A DNA stretch of 64,000 bases from Leptodontidium sp. MPI-SDFR-AT-0119. Lineage: Eukaryota > Ascomycota > Leotiomycetes > Helotiales > Leptodontidiaceae. Both the position numbers and the translations under genes were made by a program. Positions 51,174-64,000 of the stretch are shown in pieces; within the stretch, counting starts at the first letter, position 1, and the number at the start of each line of letters is the position of its first letter. Location of the stretch: NCBI GenBank assembly GCA_020726505.1, contig JAHLEZ010000016.1, positions 1,488,001 to 1,552,000 on the forward strand. Direction: 5' to 3'. The notes under the pieces were generated by a model that searched no databases, was not told where the DNA came from, and was given only the letters and a program-made list of their open reading frames with translations.

Positions 51174-52764
51174 TCTGATTGAGATGCAAAGATATGAGTA
51201 GTAGACGTCGATTATACAGCTGCTTCTGGCGCTCAGATGCTCTAGCAGAGCCAGGTTACGACTTGCTTGAGGTGCATCTGCGCTGCTTTGAGCATGGTCG
51301 TGGGTGCTGGCGTCGCTGCCTGCTCGGCTCATCAGCTGCGGCTCAGCCGTTGGGTCACATGACCTCACAGAAATTCCAATCCGCTAATCCAAGCACGTGA
51401 CACACTAGAATGATTCTGGCTAGCTGACTTTATTCCTGCATCCCACCCTATTAGATTACCACGCTCCAGCCTTGTAAGAGATAACATGCTGTTGGACACT
51501 GACATCAGGCTGCACGCAATTTGGCATCCTGAAACAATGGATCCAGTCCTGAAAGAACAAAATAGAAGATAGGCAGAGACACAGAGGTCAATAAATACGC
51601 TCAATTGACCGCGCGCAATACATAAATACCCAGTAGTTTGTGTGCCGTAACTTCCAGGACATACATGCCCGACTGGCGTGGACTTGCCCCTGCTTACACC
51701 CATGCACAATCAGCGAGGCCCAAAGGGTGAAGCTGTTTTCGTTAAAGACGGTATCCAAAACGGGTTGACCCTGGCGCTCAAGATGTACGAAAGGGGGTTG
51801 TTGACAGTGGGTCTCGCCCCCCCTTGTACGGCGGTGTAAGCGAGCTAATAAAAGACAAGTTTACATGGTTATTCGCCAAAACTTTAATAGTTCAACTAAT
51901 CCCTAGAGATGAAGTTTCTTAAACATGGATATGAACTTGGTAGAAAATTTAATACTGCCTTTTCGTATTCTTAAACTCTTTTATAGATTTAACTCAAGTC
52001 GTCATATGGAATTATCAAAGTGTTAAGATAATGGATTCGGTGCGTTGGGAGTATGCGAAAATGGCCCATTTTAGAAGCCTGAAATTATACCAGAGTATAT
52101 TACTTAGTAAACAAACTCTTATTAATTTAATACTTTAATAAATAATCCTAGTAGCCTAAGGCTGTATACTTGCCTGAAAAGAAAGGAATATTATATTACT
52201 TTTGAAGGGGGCTTTATATAACTCGTGCGATGAAGCGCTTACAAAGTTATAAGGGCTTTAACGGGGGTTTTTAGCAAGGCTTTTAAATAGGCTTTTAGGT
52301 AATTCGTGTAAAAGAATCTTGCGAGAATTTAAGAGGCTTTTTAAATAGTTAAATATGCTTTTATTACTTGCTTATAGTAATACTCGACTTAGCGATGGCT
52401 TTATAGCTATTAAAATACGTTATCGTAGCTTATAACTCGTTTAATTTATAGTAATTATGCGATTCTTAAACGCCTGAAAATATCAATACATATTTTTTCT
52501 TACTTTATATTAAGCTATAAATCGATTATTATTTACTAAGCTTAAAACAAATAATCGCGATTTTTAATCGTTTATTTTATTTACTAACTTCCTTTCGTAT
52601 TTATAAAAAGATATTTATTTAAGATACTATTAATTTTAAAATAATTAAAGCCTATTAAGAGGCGGATCCGATTAAAAGGGGCGCGTACTTCTTCTTTTAA
52701 GTTAAAAGACGTGCGTTTTAAACGAGATACTTATATCAAGAACGAGCCTTTTAAGACTAGTATT
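51174..52764. other. Intergenic then AT-rich decayed sequence
   Basis: 51174-51840 is of normal composition, with the NACHT promoter. From about 51840 the sequence becomes AT-rich and CA-poor, like the flanking retroelement debris; no frame survives. Confidence 0.4.
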
Positions 52765-52933
52765 TGTTACGAACAGGGGTCCGGAACAGGTATGCTTCGG
52801 CTAGGTCAAAGGTCCGACTCCGACTCCCCTCCGACTCCCTATATATATGGCTCCCTCCTGTAGAGTAGCTCTGTAGTTTTGTATTCTAAGTGTTAAGTCA
52901 ACCTTCTACGTCCAAGGCTCTTGTGTCGTTACA
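52765..52933. repeat. Solo LTR, small family, with 5-bp target duplication
   Basis: 169 bp beginning TGTTACGAAC and ending TCGTTACA, flanked on both sides by GTATT (52760-52764 and 52934-52938). It contains a TATATATA box and is GC-richer than its surroundings, so it was inserted after most RIP decay of the host sequence. Confidence 0.75.
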
Positions 52934-52968
52934 GTATTTTCTCATTTCCTAGCGGAAGTCCTATAGAC

Positions 52969-53270
52969 TGTTACGGCTGGCCAAAGGTTGATACGGCGAG
53001 TTGACTCAAGCTTTGTATTTGGACCTAAGGCTACGCTCAGAATCGAGAAGAAAAGACAAGGAGGAAAGGAGAGCTCTCCGTAAGGGAGGGCTCGAGTATA
53101 TATACATGAAGGACCCTCCTAATGAGGCCTAGCGTAGTCGAGTGCCATTCACGTCAACATGTCGCAGGCTCGCCACCTAGTCTTCCCTATTAGGCCTAGC
53201 GCCGTCGCCTAGCCAGCGATGCTACGAGCCCGTGTCGGTTAGAATACGAGGCGCATCGTAGGTCGTAACA
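52969..53270 (-). repeat. Solo LTR of the 59577 family with 5-bp target duplication
   Basis: 302 bp, TGTTACGGC...CGTAACA, flanked by TAGAC on both sides (52964-52968 and 53271-53275). It is reverse-oriented relative to 59577-59880 and the least RIP-mutated of the four copies in the window. Confidence 0.88.
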
Positions 53271-53830
53271 TAGACGCCGGGAAATAGCCCTTATAATTAA
53301 GAGTACAAACTTAGCGAAGACTATCGAATACCTTTAGTAGTTGCGCGACTTTAAGATCAAAATCGTCGTTAATAATAATACTTTATACTTTCTTATTAAC
53401 TATTATGTTTTTAATAATAATTATAAAAATACAAATAAAAATACTAAAGGGCAATCGCAAGTTGCGAGGGGCTATAATAATAAGGAGAAAATAGTTTATT
53501 TAAAGCGACTCGAACATTACGCGAAAAATAAGATCGTAAGCGAATTTAATAAGCAAAGGGTTTTTTTAGATTTAAGAGCTTTCTTAAGTAAGGGTTATAA
53601 GTTCGTTAGAAAGTTTAGAAGTATATTAAAAGCCTTTAGGCTTAATATATATATTATAATAAATTAGGCACTTTATAATGTCTTAATCGAACAAAACGAA
53701 TACGGGTAAATTATACCTAAACTTAAGAAGAGGCCTTTAATGCTAGTTTTAGATATTACAACTTTAGTACTAGGACAAATAATATATATTATTAGTAAAA
53801 CGAGCGGCTTTAGGTATACTTAAATTGGCT
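53271..53830. other. AT-rich retroelement debris
   Basis: A 109-codon open frame at 53341-53667 is Asn/Lys/Ile-rich and not recognisable. It is better read as decayed repeat than as a gene. Confidence 0.4.
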
Positions 53831-56800
53831 AAGTGCCCGCGGTAGTAAAAGGGGAGAGCAAAAGAATTGTCATATGTACGCGCACTTGTTTCCTCTGAGT
53901 CAAGGAGCCTAAGGACCGATGCTGATGCGGGGGTGTAATGAACTTTATTTGTCTAAATAGTAGTAGGACATATTACGACTACGTATGTCCTCGCACGCTA
54001 GTACTTTAGTGCCCCGCACGGGACACCCCCTTTATATATACGCTTCCTCTCTAGACTTCTTAAAAGGCTAAAGATTAGTTTTAAATATATTTTCTAAACT
54101 GTAATTCTATAAGCTTTACTTACCGTGATACTTAACACCTTATAAGCTAATTTCTCTACTTACAGGGAAGTAGTACAAAGAAGTAGAGTAACGGTTCTTT
54201 GTTTATTATGTCCGGTAGCGCTAGACCTTCGGGCAATACTCGCTTAAGCGGTATAGCTCGTAATATATTACATCTAATAGTAGAATCTAATGATTCCCTT
54301 CTTATTAAGAACACTAAGGGTATATTTGACGGCGAAATAGCCCCGGGCCCTTATAGTAAAAGTAATAGAGAATTATCTTATACTTATAGTTAACTTGCCT
54401 TTACTCGCGAAGAGAAAAGTAAAGGTCGTGCCTCTACTAAAGAGGACTTAGACATGTCCGATTACGTGACAGATAATATGGTCTTTTTAATTCTTAATAC
54501 TAATTCTAATCTTACGGCTATAGGCATCCTTACCGAAGAATAGATTAATTAGAAGTAACGCGAGCTTAAAGAGTAAATGCGTTTACTAGTTAAATTTAAG
54601 GCGTAAGACGCGCGCGCGAAGGCTAGGCTGGCCTATTATAAGAATAGTGCTGTTAGGCTTCGCCGCCTTTGGGCCGTGTCCGTCGCTAATACGGATATAC
54701 TAGTAGAGCGTCGAGCTGTCGAAGTAAGTCTTCTACGAACTTGTAACGCGATACTAAACTCTATGGCAGCGTCCTTAATTAGGGACAATAATGTGCCTCT
54801 AGTGGAGCGTAGTTTTAACTTAGTAATAGGGACTAATATACTAGGTTTATAATACCCGACCTTACGTCGAGGTGTTATAGAGCCTAAGTTTCCCCTTCCC
54901 CCGGTTAACTCCTAAGTAACCGCCGCTTTACTTACGGCAAATAACGTGGCTTATAGGCTTAGTACGATGCCACTTATTTACTTAGACCCTAATACGTATA
55001 TTTTACTAGAATATAACGTAAGCTAGGCGAAAGATAAGCGTGATCGTGAAAAATGCCTTATAATTACGATCCTTAAAAAATATAAGGGGGAGAGTTTTAA
55101 AAGCCTATATAATTAGAAGAATACTTAAGAAGAGATCTTTAAAGCTCGCTTATATAATTATAATACGTATATTAATCGAGTGCGTGTCGTAGTAGTAAAT
55201 ATAGAGGGCGATTTATTAACTTATTAAGGTAATACGAAGTAAACTATAAGTAGACTTAAAGGAATTCCGCTTATTTAGAACCACTTTATCGAGTTCTTAA
55301 AGGGGCTTTATACTTTTAAGGAGACTTAGAGTATAGAAGTGACGAAAAATATTAAGCGATTCCGTTAGTAATAAGGCGAGTTTATATAAGTTATATACCG
55401 ACGATTTATTACTTTAATTAAGGATTATAATAATAAAATGACTAATAAAGATATTATTATTAACCTCCGCGAAGTAATTACGTACGCTATAACGGCTACG
55501 TAAATTAACTCTTACGTATTTATAAATCCGCCTAGAACCTTTTAGTAGTAAAAGAAGCTAGCGAGTAATACTAAGTCTTTTATTAAGAGGACTTAAGGAG
55601 TAAACTTATACCTGCTAAAGGCGGGGAATAATAGTAATAGAAGTAAGTAAAGTAATAATAATATTAGCGGTAGTCACAAAAGACACTACGAAGAGTAATC
55701 TAGATATAGTAATAAAAAGCGTGTAACTAACGGAGCTCCCTCGAACTCCTCCTGACTAAAGTATAATAATAGGAATAGAGGGAAAAATAGTAAAGGTAAT
55801 ACTACTTACTACTCTTATAAATAAGAAAGCTATTAGTTTAGGGACTATAAGTGTCTTAAGTTCGTAAAGTAAGTATAAGATAATCCTTAAGCTACTGAAG
55901 TTAAAGAACGTTTTAAGATAATAAAGAAAAACCTTTAGAATAAACAGAAAGTGTACGCTACTATACGCTCTAAAGAATAAAAGCCCTCTAGCTCTAATAA
56001 GGATGCGGGAAAAGGCAATATTAAGTCTTAAGTGTCAAAGGCTTAGGGGATATTTTAAGACGCCTGTATATCGTGGCAGGTCTAGAGTAGCCCGAGACGG
56101 ATGCGTAAGCGTCACTAAATAGTTTAATAAATAGTGGCTTAGATTATAACTTTCTTAATAAGTATAATACTAAAAAATTAAAGTTTCTCCCTTTATTTAA
56201 ATGTAATTAAGAGTTCGTGACTTTTAATAAGTACTGCTTCTAAGTAACTAACGCCTATGACCTTAATGTGAGTGTATAAGACGACCGTAGGATCTTAAGA
56301 ACCTTTCGAGAAAGATTCTATAATTATAAAGATTTAAGGTATAATTTAGTTCTTAGAATAAAGTTCTTAGAATATAAGGGAGCCGAGTACTACGACTAGA
56401 AACTTAAGAAGTAAGCTTACGCCCCGACTTAGAATAAAATCTAGATCGTGGCAGTAAATGAGTTTACTAAGGCCCTTAATACTAACCCTAAAACGGTACT
56501 ATATATTATGTTCTTATCTTAATTTAAATATAATTACTTAAGATAATAGGAATCTTGTAGATATTTAAGGTAATCGTAGGATATTTGTTTACGTATCGCC
56601 GGCAGGGACTCGTCGTAAGTGCTAGCGTTATAAATTAAAGATCTTAAGTTAATATAATTACTAAACTAACTCGTAAATTTAGTAAATATATGTGACGACA
56701 ATTCGCTGACTGCCCTCCTTAAAGAACAAGTCGGATTCGAACATGCGATTAATACTAAAGTACTACCTCTATACGGCCCCCTTTATAACCTCTCTAAGCC

Positions 56801-59576
56801 ATAACTCGCCGCGCTTCGGGAATATTTAACTATAATATTATAAAAGGGGTAGATTCGACTATCTAAGAGTCCTATAAGTGCGCTAATATTATTTGTGCTA
56901 AAAAAGGATAAAGGCTTATAGTTATATATAAATTATCGTAAATTAAATAAAGTAACAATTAAAAACCGCTACCCTCTTTTATTAGTTAATAAGACGTTAG
57001 ATCGGCTCGGCGGAGCCGTAGTCTTTACGGCGCTAGACTTAAGGGATATATATTACTGTATTAAGATTAAAGAAAGACACGAATAGAAAACAGCCTTTTA
57101 TATAAAATATGGACATTTTAAATATTTAGTAATGCCTTTTAGGCTATTTAACGCTCTAGTTACGTTTCAGGCGTATATTAACGAAGCGCTAGCGGGACTA
57201 ATTAACTATTTTGTAGTAGTCTACCTCGATAATATCTTTATTTATTCTAAGAATAAGAAGGAATATCGTGAGTATATTTAGGTCGTCTTTAAACGCTTAC
57301 GTAAATATAAGCTCTTTATTAAACTTAGTAAATATAAGTTTAAGGTAAATAAAGTCGAGTTCTTAAGGTTTAAAGTTAGACCTTTTAGGATTTAGGCGGA
57401 CCTTAAGTAGATTTATTCTATTTAAGAATAGCTAGAACTAGAGTCTTATAAGGATATTTAAGTTTTTCTAAGCTTTACGAATTTCTATTGCAGATTTGTA
57501 CTAGGGTACTTTAAGATAGCCGTAGGCTTAACGGGGGCTCTCTAGGGCATAAAGAACAGAATTAAGAAAGGACCTTTTATATTCTCTAATGTAGCTAGGA
57601 AAAGCTTTATTGATTTGAAAATAGCTTTTACTAGTACACTAGTTATAATATACTTTGACTCTATAAAGCGTATACGGCTTGAAACCAATGTATTTGGGTT
57701 TATAATCGCTAGTGTTATCTCTTAGTAAGCTAATACTTTGTCAGAAGGATCTAGGTAATACTAGAAGCCTGTGACGTATTAGTCTCACAAGATGACTAGT
57801 GCCGAGCGGAACTATATTACTCACGATAGAGAGCTATTAATTATCGTAGAGTGTTTTAAGAAGTAGAGACATTACCTTAAGGGTAGTTTATATACTATTA
57901 AAGTGTTTACGGACTATAATAACCTCCGCTACTTTATAATAGTGAAGTATTTAGAGAGTCGACAAATACAGTGGGCAATGTATCTTATTACTTATGACTT
58001 TGAAATCTATTACCGCAAGGGGGCCATAAACCCCGCGAATAGACTTAATAAGAGACTAGATTATTAGGAATCTAAAGGCCTTATTAATATTACTTAGTTA
58101 CTAATATTTTAAAATAAACTAAAAGGAGCTTTTATAAGTACTTTACGTAGTCGAGGAGCCGACACTGAAGTATTCTTAGACGGGGATTATAAAATAATAA
58201 TAAGACATATGTCTATTATTACTAGAGATCCTACTAATAAAAGGCCGAACCTAGTATTAATAGAACCGGTGCGGGCGACTTAAAAGAGAATTCTAGAAGC
58301 TAGGTATATAAAACCTAGTCCTTTAGATAACGTCTTTAGGGTAATGCCTCTATTTGTGGAGATATTATTATATATAAGGAGCAAAGGCTAGCCACTTGTC
58401 GCAGGGATTAATAGTTATAAATATCTAATCTTAATATCATAGATAAGAGTAGTAATAAGAAGACAGACTACTCTGGCCTTAATAATAAAACCACTATAAG
58501 ACTTAATTATCCTCACTTAGCGTAATAATAAAAGCTACAGAAATATAGTAAATATAGTAAGTAAATATAAGTCTTAATAAGATAATCAGTGGAATTTAGA
58601 CGTATCAGGGCTTCTTTAATAAGACAATCGATTCTATATTCTAAATGATTTAATATTAAGAATAAAAATCATAAAACTTTATTATAATAACTTATTAGTA
58701 GGGCACTATAGTATTACGAAGACCTCGTAACTCCTCTATAGAACTTACTTCTAGGAGAAAATAAAAGACGATATTAAAATATATCTTAAAAAATGTGATA
58801 TTTATTAAAGGATTAAATCGAAACGACATATACTATATAGACTTTTAATAAGTCTCCCGAGGCCTTCGCGGCCTTAGTCTGAGATTTCAATAGATTTTAT
58901 TACAGGGTTGCCGCCTTATAAAGACTTATATAGTAGCCTAGATCTTAATTATATATTAGTAATTATTAACTAATATTCGAAGATAACCCAGTACTTAATA
59001 TGCCGTAAAATGATTAATACTCCCGAACTTACGGAATTACTCTTTGAGAGGGTGTTTTCTCTCTTTAATATACCCTAAGGCATCGTATCTAATAAAAGTA
59101 TAGTATTTACTAGTAAATTTTAGTTTACACTTTACTTTTATATATATATAAAGTAAAGACTAAGCTCTACTTATTATTTATAAACTAATAACTAAATAGA
59201 ACGTTAGAATTAAAATCTAGAAATATACCTCCGCGCCTTTTATAGAATATCCTAGAAGAATTAAGTAACTAAACTATTATTTACGGAGTTTACGTATAAT
59301 AATTCTTTATATTAGTCTTTATAAACAACTCCTTTTTATATATATTATAGTTATAAACTAATAATATTATAGAACCTTAAGGACAGGATTTAGGGAGGAG
59401 ATGTATTAGTTACTTGAGACAGAATAAAGTTACTGAATAAATAAAGGGCTAAACTTATAAAAGCCTAGAGTCGTACGTAATAAAGTCAGGAAGTATACTA
59501 TAATACTCGACACTTGGAGAAGTACTTTTAAATTAAATAATAAGTGATACTAAATACTAAAAATATTGTTACGACC
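53831..59576 (+). mobile_element. RIP-decayed Ty3/gypsy retrotransposon, first copy
   Basis: Gag-like sequence begins near 54208 (MSGSARPSGN). From about 56870 the plus-strand translation, interrupted by many stops, follows the order reverse transcriptase (LYINYRKLN, LVMPFRLFNA, then VVYLDNIFIYSK), RNase H, then integrase near 58700-59300 with a His/Cys zinc region and ISIDFITGLP. The RT active site reads YLDN (57222-57233) instead of YxDD. A purine tract near 59390-59402 probably marks the start of the 3' LTR, which is cut short by the next element at 59577. LTR limits were not resolved; start and end are approximate. Confidence 0.75.
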
Positions 59577-59880
59577 TACGATGCGCCCTACGATGCGCCT
59601 CGCATTCTAACCGACACTGGCTCGTAGCATCGCTGGCTATGCGACGGCGCTAAGCCCAATAGGGAAGACTAAGAGGCGAGCCTACGACATGTTAACGTGA
59701 ATAGCACTCGACTACGCTAGGCCCCATTAGGAGGGTCCTTTATATATTTATACTCGAGCTCCCCCTTAAAAAGAGCTCTCCTTTCCTCCTTATCTTTTCT
59801 TCTCGATTCTAAGCGTAGCCTTAGGTCTAAATACAAAGCTTAAGTCAACTCGCTGTATTAACTTTTAACCAGCCGTAACA
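59577..59880 (+). repeat. 5' LTR of the second gypsy element
   Basis: 304 bp, TGTTACGACC...GCCGTAACA, in sense orientation relative to the downstream gag-pol. It defines the family found as solo or partial LTRs at 44134, 47073 and 52969 in reverse orientation. Its first 35 bases contain a direct duplication of CTACGATGCGCC. Confidence 0.85.
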
Positions 59881-62800
59881 TAAGAAAAGACTAATACCCC
59901 TTCGTTATAAAGCGTTATATCTCACTTAGTCTTACGCCTTGTCGACTTACTCTTATAATAAGTTAATAACGAGTTTTAACACCTTAGCCTATTTAATAGA
60001 TAGGTACCTCTTTGTCCTCGTAGTAGACTGTCCTAAAGAAAGCTGGATATTCTCTCGCGATTAACTTGCCTTATTATAATTTAACGTGCGTTATTATTTT
60101 AGAATATATGTCTAATTAATAAATTAATTGACAACCTCAAACACCCCTTAACCTTACCTTACTACCTTTACTAGTTTCTCCCCCTCGTCGGCGAAGCTCT
60201 AGAGAAAAGAGCGCCCTTATACGGTTAGGCTTTACCGACACTACTCCCATCCCTTTAGTCGAGACTTTTTCGGAAGAGCCGGAGAGCTTTAACGGGTTCG
60301 ACTTAGACTCGGAGGACAAACCCTAGAGTTTCTTCGACGCATCGCCGGAGCCTATCGACATAAAGGGCCTTACCCCCGCTTAATAAGCTAGAGTAAATTA
60401 GTTAATTAAGGACTCTGTGAGCTCTGCTGTCGCCGCTGCCGTTACATAGGCCCTCGCCTAATATATTGCCGATAACCTGCGTTAAGAGACTCGTACTCCT
60501 TCTCCTCCTTACGACTGGTTAACCCGTGCTCTTACGGCGGACCTCTAGCCTACCGCTGACTACTACTTCCTTAAGCTAAACCTTACTATCCTTGCCGTTG
60601 AGCTTAATAAGGTTAAGTACCCTTGTACCCCTTTTAGCGATTATAAAGGTGAAATTAAATACGACGCCTAAAAGATAAATATAAAGTTCTTTATTTAAAA
60701 ATACTTAAGTAACTTCCTCACCGGTGAATCGTAGGTCTATGCTTACTTTAAGTGTACGAAAGGAGAGGCTAAGACTATTATCCTTTAATAAATAGACCCC
60801 GACTTCGCTAGAGACTTTAATAGAGCCGCTGACGTCTTAAAGGCTCTAGACTAGCGGTTCTTTAACTACAACCGAGTGTAGGCAGTTAAGCTTAAGTACA
60901 ATTAGTTATAAATAGGTAATATGACGTATAATGAGTTTTATACTAAGTTCACGATATATGCGGCTACCGGAAAAATCTCACCTAACCGCTGGTTCGACGA
61001 CGTGTGCGAGAAAGTCTCAGACGAGCTTAAATACGACATCTGGACTAAGAAGTATAAGTTCGCCGGTGACTATACGGCTCTTGACGAATTCCTAGCCGTC
61101 TCGGATCGTGAGTTGCGGAATATCGCTGCCGGACGAGCTAATAGACGACTTACTCTCACTGCCCGCGAAGCTCCTCGAGTCTCTTTTAGTAGCACTAGCG
61201 ACTCGCGCGGTACCCGAAAAAAGGAGAGCTAGCGTGTAACCTCCCCCACGCCGGCTATTATAACATAGAGACCCCCGACCTTAACTCCAAGACAGTCGTC
61301 GGATGTCCGCTAGCGTACGTCCTCTCCTTCGCCCGTCCTACGCCGACTTAAGTCCCCCGTGCCTCCTCCCGGTCTTAGGGACGTCTCTTCTGACACTTGT
61401 CTCTATTATAATAAGACCGGCTATTAGGCTAGTGATTGTCTTAAGCGCCGTAGAGACTAGGCTCTTGATAAGTCGATTTCCTAGTTAGTCGTCGGCGAGG
61501 ATTTAGAGACTAACGAGCTGTTAAAAAACTCCTAGGCCGTGGCAAAGACTTACACCTTAGTATAGGCCACAACTTATAAAAGGACTTAATATTTAATTTC
61601 CGCGCTTTTATTAAAGGGCGATAATTCTTAATTAGTATTAAACTAAGAAGAAATAGATTCTTTATTAAGACACTTGTATATATTAATAGTAGAGCGAATA
61701 TTTTCGGTGTTATTAAAACCTTTTTTATATATTAACTCGTTAAGTAATTTAATATTTCCTTTATATCCCTTCCTTAGCTAATCGTCTTAACTAGTTATAA
61801 TAGCCGAAAAGGCAAGCCAATCGACACAGCCGTCTTACTTACTTTAACGATTAACCGCCGGCGAATTAACTTCCCCTTTCTAGTAATTAACCTAGGAAAC
61901 ACTGACGTCTTAATTAGTTAGAAGTTCCTTGAGTATTACGACTTAAAGCAGTCGTATACGAAAAACCGTAATCGACTAGAATAGTCATTAAATATGCCCG
62001 TCTAGCCGTACTTTAATTAGCGAGTCTTCGTCGACATTAACTGTTCCGACAAGTTAATCGTTAAGTCTCACTAGCTCAATATAAAACGAAGGGATGCCCT
62101 TATAAATGCGGATAACTACCGCCGGAGGCAAGCTAGGATTACGGCGCTCGACGATTCCCTTAAGACAAAGGCCCCCGTCCGACTTACCGCCAGCGTCTCG
62201 CTAACTCGACTCTCGAGCTTTATTAAAGAAGTCAAAAAGCGCCTGCGGGTTATAGAAGAGCAATTAAACCCTTCGATATCCCGTGATTCAGGACCACTAC
62301 TTAAGGACAAGAGAGCCCGTAGAGCCTCTTCGGCGAATTATTAGCTAAAGGCGCTTACTACGGAGATTTTCCTTATATTAATAGCGGCGATGTCTATAAC
62401 GTACTTCTAACTTAGGAAATCTAAAAAGAGTAAGGTAGAAACCTTTGTGACATTAGTATATAAGATCGATTAAGAGTTAATTCGTCGCCGGTGAGAGGCC
62501 CTAAATTAATTAAGTGTCGAGTTCGTATTAATAAACGGAGACCTGACCTTAGAGGAGGCCTTAGAGGCTAAGTACGCGCAAGATGACGAGCTAGTAAGTA
62601 AAAAGCTCCCGGCAGAGTATTAAGAGTACGTTCCCCTCTTCTCCTGGCAAGCCTCTAACGAGTTACTAGCGTATTATTAAGGCGTAAACTACTAGATCGA
62701 GCTTACTAAGGAGAACGACTTGTCCTTTAAACCTCTTTAGCGTATAACTAAGGAATAGCTGTTAGAGACTAAGTAGTATATTATTAATAACTTATATAAA

Positions 62801-64000
62801 GGCTTTATTAAGCCCTCTAGTGCACCTTACGTGGCCCTTATTCTCTTCGCTAAAAAGGCCGATAGCAGTCTCTGGCTATACGTCGACTACCGGAAACTAA
62901 ATGCCCTGTCGAAAAAGGACTTATATCTGATTCTACTAATTAATAAGATAATGGCCCGTATTTATAAGGCAAAGGTCTTTATAAAGCTTAATATTTAGTA
63001 AGCTTTTTACTATATTCGCATGTCCCCTGAGAGTAAAGACTATACGACTTTTTGTACTTAGTATAACACGTATAAGTATAAGGTCTTTCCCTTTGGCCTT
63101 ACTAATAGTCCGGCGACCTTCTAGTAATTTATTAATAATATCCTTATAAAACACCTTGACGACTTTTACGCGGCTTATATAAACGACATCCTTATATACT
63201 TGTTATCTCCCGAGGAGTATAAGGTCTATATTAAGAAAATAATAGCAATATTATAAGTACACAGACTCTAGGCCGACATTAAGAAGTCCGAGTTTAGCGT
63301 ATAAAAGACAAGGTTCCTAGGATTTATTATTAAAGTCGATGGCGTAGAGGTAGACCTAAAGAAGATTAAGGTAATTAAAGACTAGCGATACGCCGATAAT
63401 GTATAAGGTATATAGAGTTACCTTAGCTTTTATAACTTTTACCGCCGGTTTATTAAAGACTATAGTCATATTACACGTCCCCTTATAATGCTCACCGGAA
63501 AGGACGTTCCCTTTGTCTTTAATAGCGCCTATAAAAACGCCTAAGAGACTCTCTAAGAAGCCCTTTAGTCTACGCCGGTTCTTTGCTACTACGACTTTAT
63601 TAAGTAAACGCGACTAAAAACTAATTCCTTAAATAGAGTCGTCGCTAAGGTTTTATTTTAACTTTAAGAAGACGACACCTTTTACCCCGTGGGACACTTC
63701 TTTAAGACTATAACGGACCCCGAGCTTAACTACCCGATCTACGACAAAAAGATACTAGCGATTTTTTAGTTATTTAAGTAATATCGCCTAGAGCTTTTAA
63801 GTGCCTAGAAAAATGTCCTTGTTTATATAAATTACTAAGCCCTAAAGTACTTTATAACTATTAAGGACCTTACGGCTAAGTAAGCTTAATAGGCTAAGTT
63901 CTTTACAGACTTTTATTTTACGATTATATATTATACCGGGACGACTAATACGTTAGTTAATATCTTGTCTTAATAGGATTAAGACCTTACCGCTATAAAG
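59577..64000 (+). mobile_element. RIP-decayed Ty3/gypsy retrotransposon, second family, 3' part beyond window
   Basis: After the LTR at 59577-59880, a gag region is readable (MTYNEFYTKFTIYAATGKIS, 60921-61232), then a protease-like stretch (about 61600-62000). Reverse transcriptase follows from about 62830 (YVDYRKLNAL, RMSPES, FPFGLTN), with RNase H-like sequence to the window edge. Expected Gln and Trp codons are TAA/TAG throughout, and the RT motif reads YIND (63176-63187) instead of YVDD. The 3' LTR is not in the window. Confidence 0.8.

Noticed and set aside
53341..53667. 109-codon open frame as a small gene
   Set aside because: Asn/Lys/Ile-rich composition within AT-rich debris, no recognisable motif and no promoter-like context.
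52969..59880. Reading 52969 and 59577 LTRs as the two ends of one retrotransposon
   Set aside because: They are in opposite orientation, and 52969-53270 has its own TAGAC duplication, so it is a solo LTR; true LTR pairs are direct repeats.
60137..60319. Minus-strand 60-codon frame in the second gypsy element
   Set aside because: Antisense shadow of the gag region.

Overview
The window is nuclear DNA from a filamentous ascomycete (Pezizomycotina; an Aspergillus/Penicillium-like fungus would fit, but no species is claimed). The evidence is short GT-AG introns of about 43-75 bp, a very large non-ribosomal peptide synthetase (NRPS), HET- and NACHT-domain incompatibility-type genes, and long AT-rich blocks in which transposon reading frames are full of TAA/TAG codons and CA dinucleotides are scarce while CG remain. 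That pattern is expected from repeat-induced point mutation (RIP).

Region 1 (1-28.8 kb) looks like one biosynthetic gene cluster. A minus-strand, intronless NRPS of at least 4,386 codons runs off the left edge: partial C-like start, A-T, three C-A-T modules, and a last condensation domain with the SHxxxDG signature of fungal terminal cyclising domains. Divergent from it is an arginine-type amidinotransferase with all three catalytic residues. After a decayed DNA transposon come, on the plus strand, a four-exon cystathionine gamma-synthase-like PLP enzyme, a phytanoyl-CoA-dioxygenase-type Fe(II)/2-oxoglutarate enzyme, a sulfotransferase-like P-loop protein, a membrane-anchored YqcI/YcgG-family protein (the family of the guanidine N-hydroxylase GntA) and an O-methyltransferase. 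A secreted arylsulfotransferase-like gene on the minus strand closes the group. Amidinotransferase, gamma-substitution enzyme and probable guanidine N-hydroxylase together suggest a guanidino or N-hydroxyguanidino (possibly canavanine-like) amino acid built into a peptide of about four residues. I do not recognise this gene combination from a described fungal pathway.

Region 2 (31.5-38.6 kb) is a smaller catabolic or secondary-metabolic group: 3-dehydroshikimate dehydratase, a five-exon cytochrome P450, a SnoaL-like protein and a salicylate-hydroxylase-type FAD monooxygenase that has lost its 5' end and carries a frame break. Regions 1 and 2 are separated by a second copy of the same DNA transposon. 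The two copies lie in the same orientation and bracket a six-gene block.

Region 3 (39.6-51.2 kb) carries a HET-domain gene, a frameshifted FIT/Scs3-like ER membrane protein, an AsaB/CmcJ-like oxygenase gene and a NACHT STAND gene, interspersed with LTR fragments. Region 4 (51.2-64 kb) is transposon graveyard: two solo LTRs with perfect 5-bp target duplications and two RIP-decayed Ty3/gypsy elements in tandem, the second running off the right edge. No tRNA, rRNA or CRISPR array was recognised.
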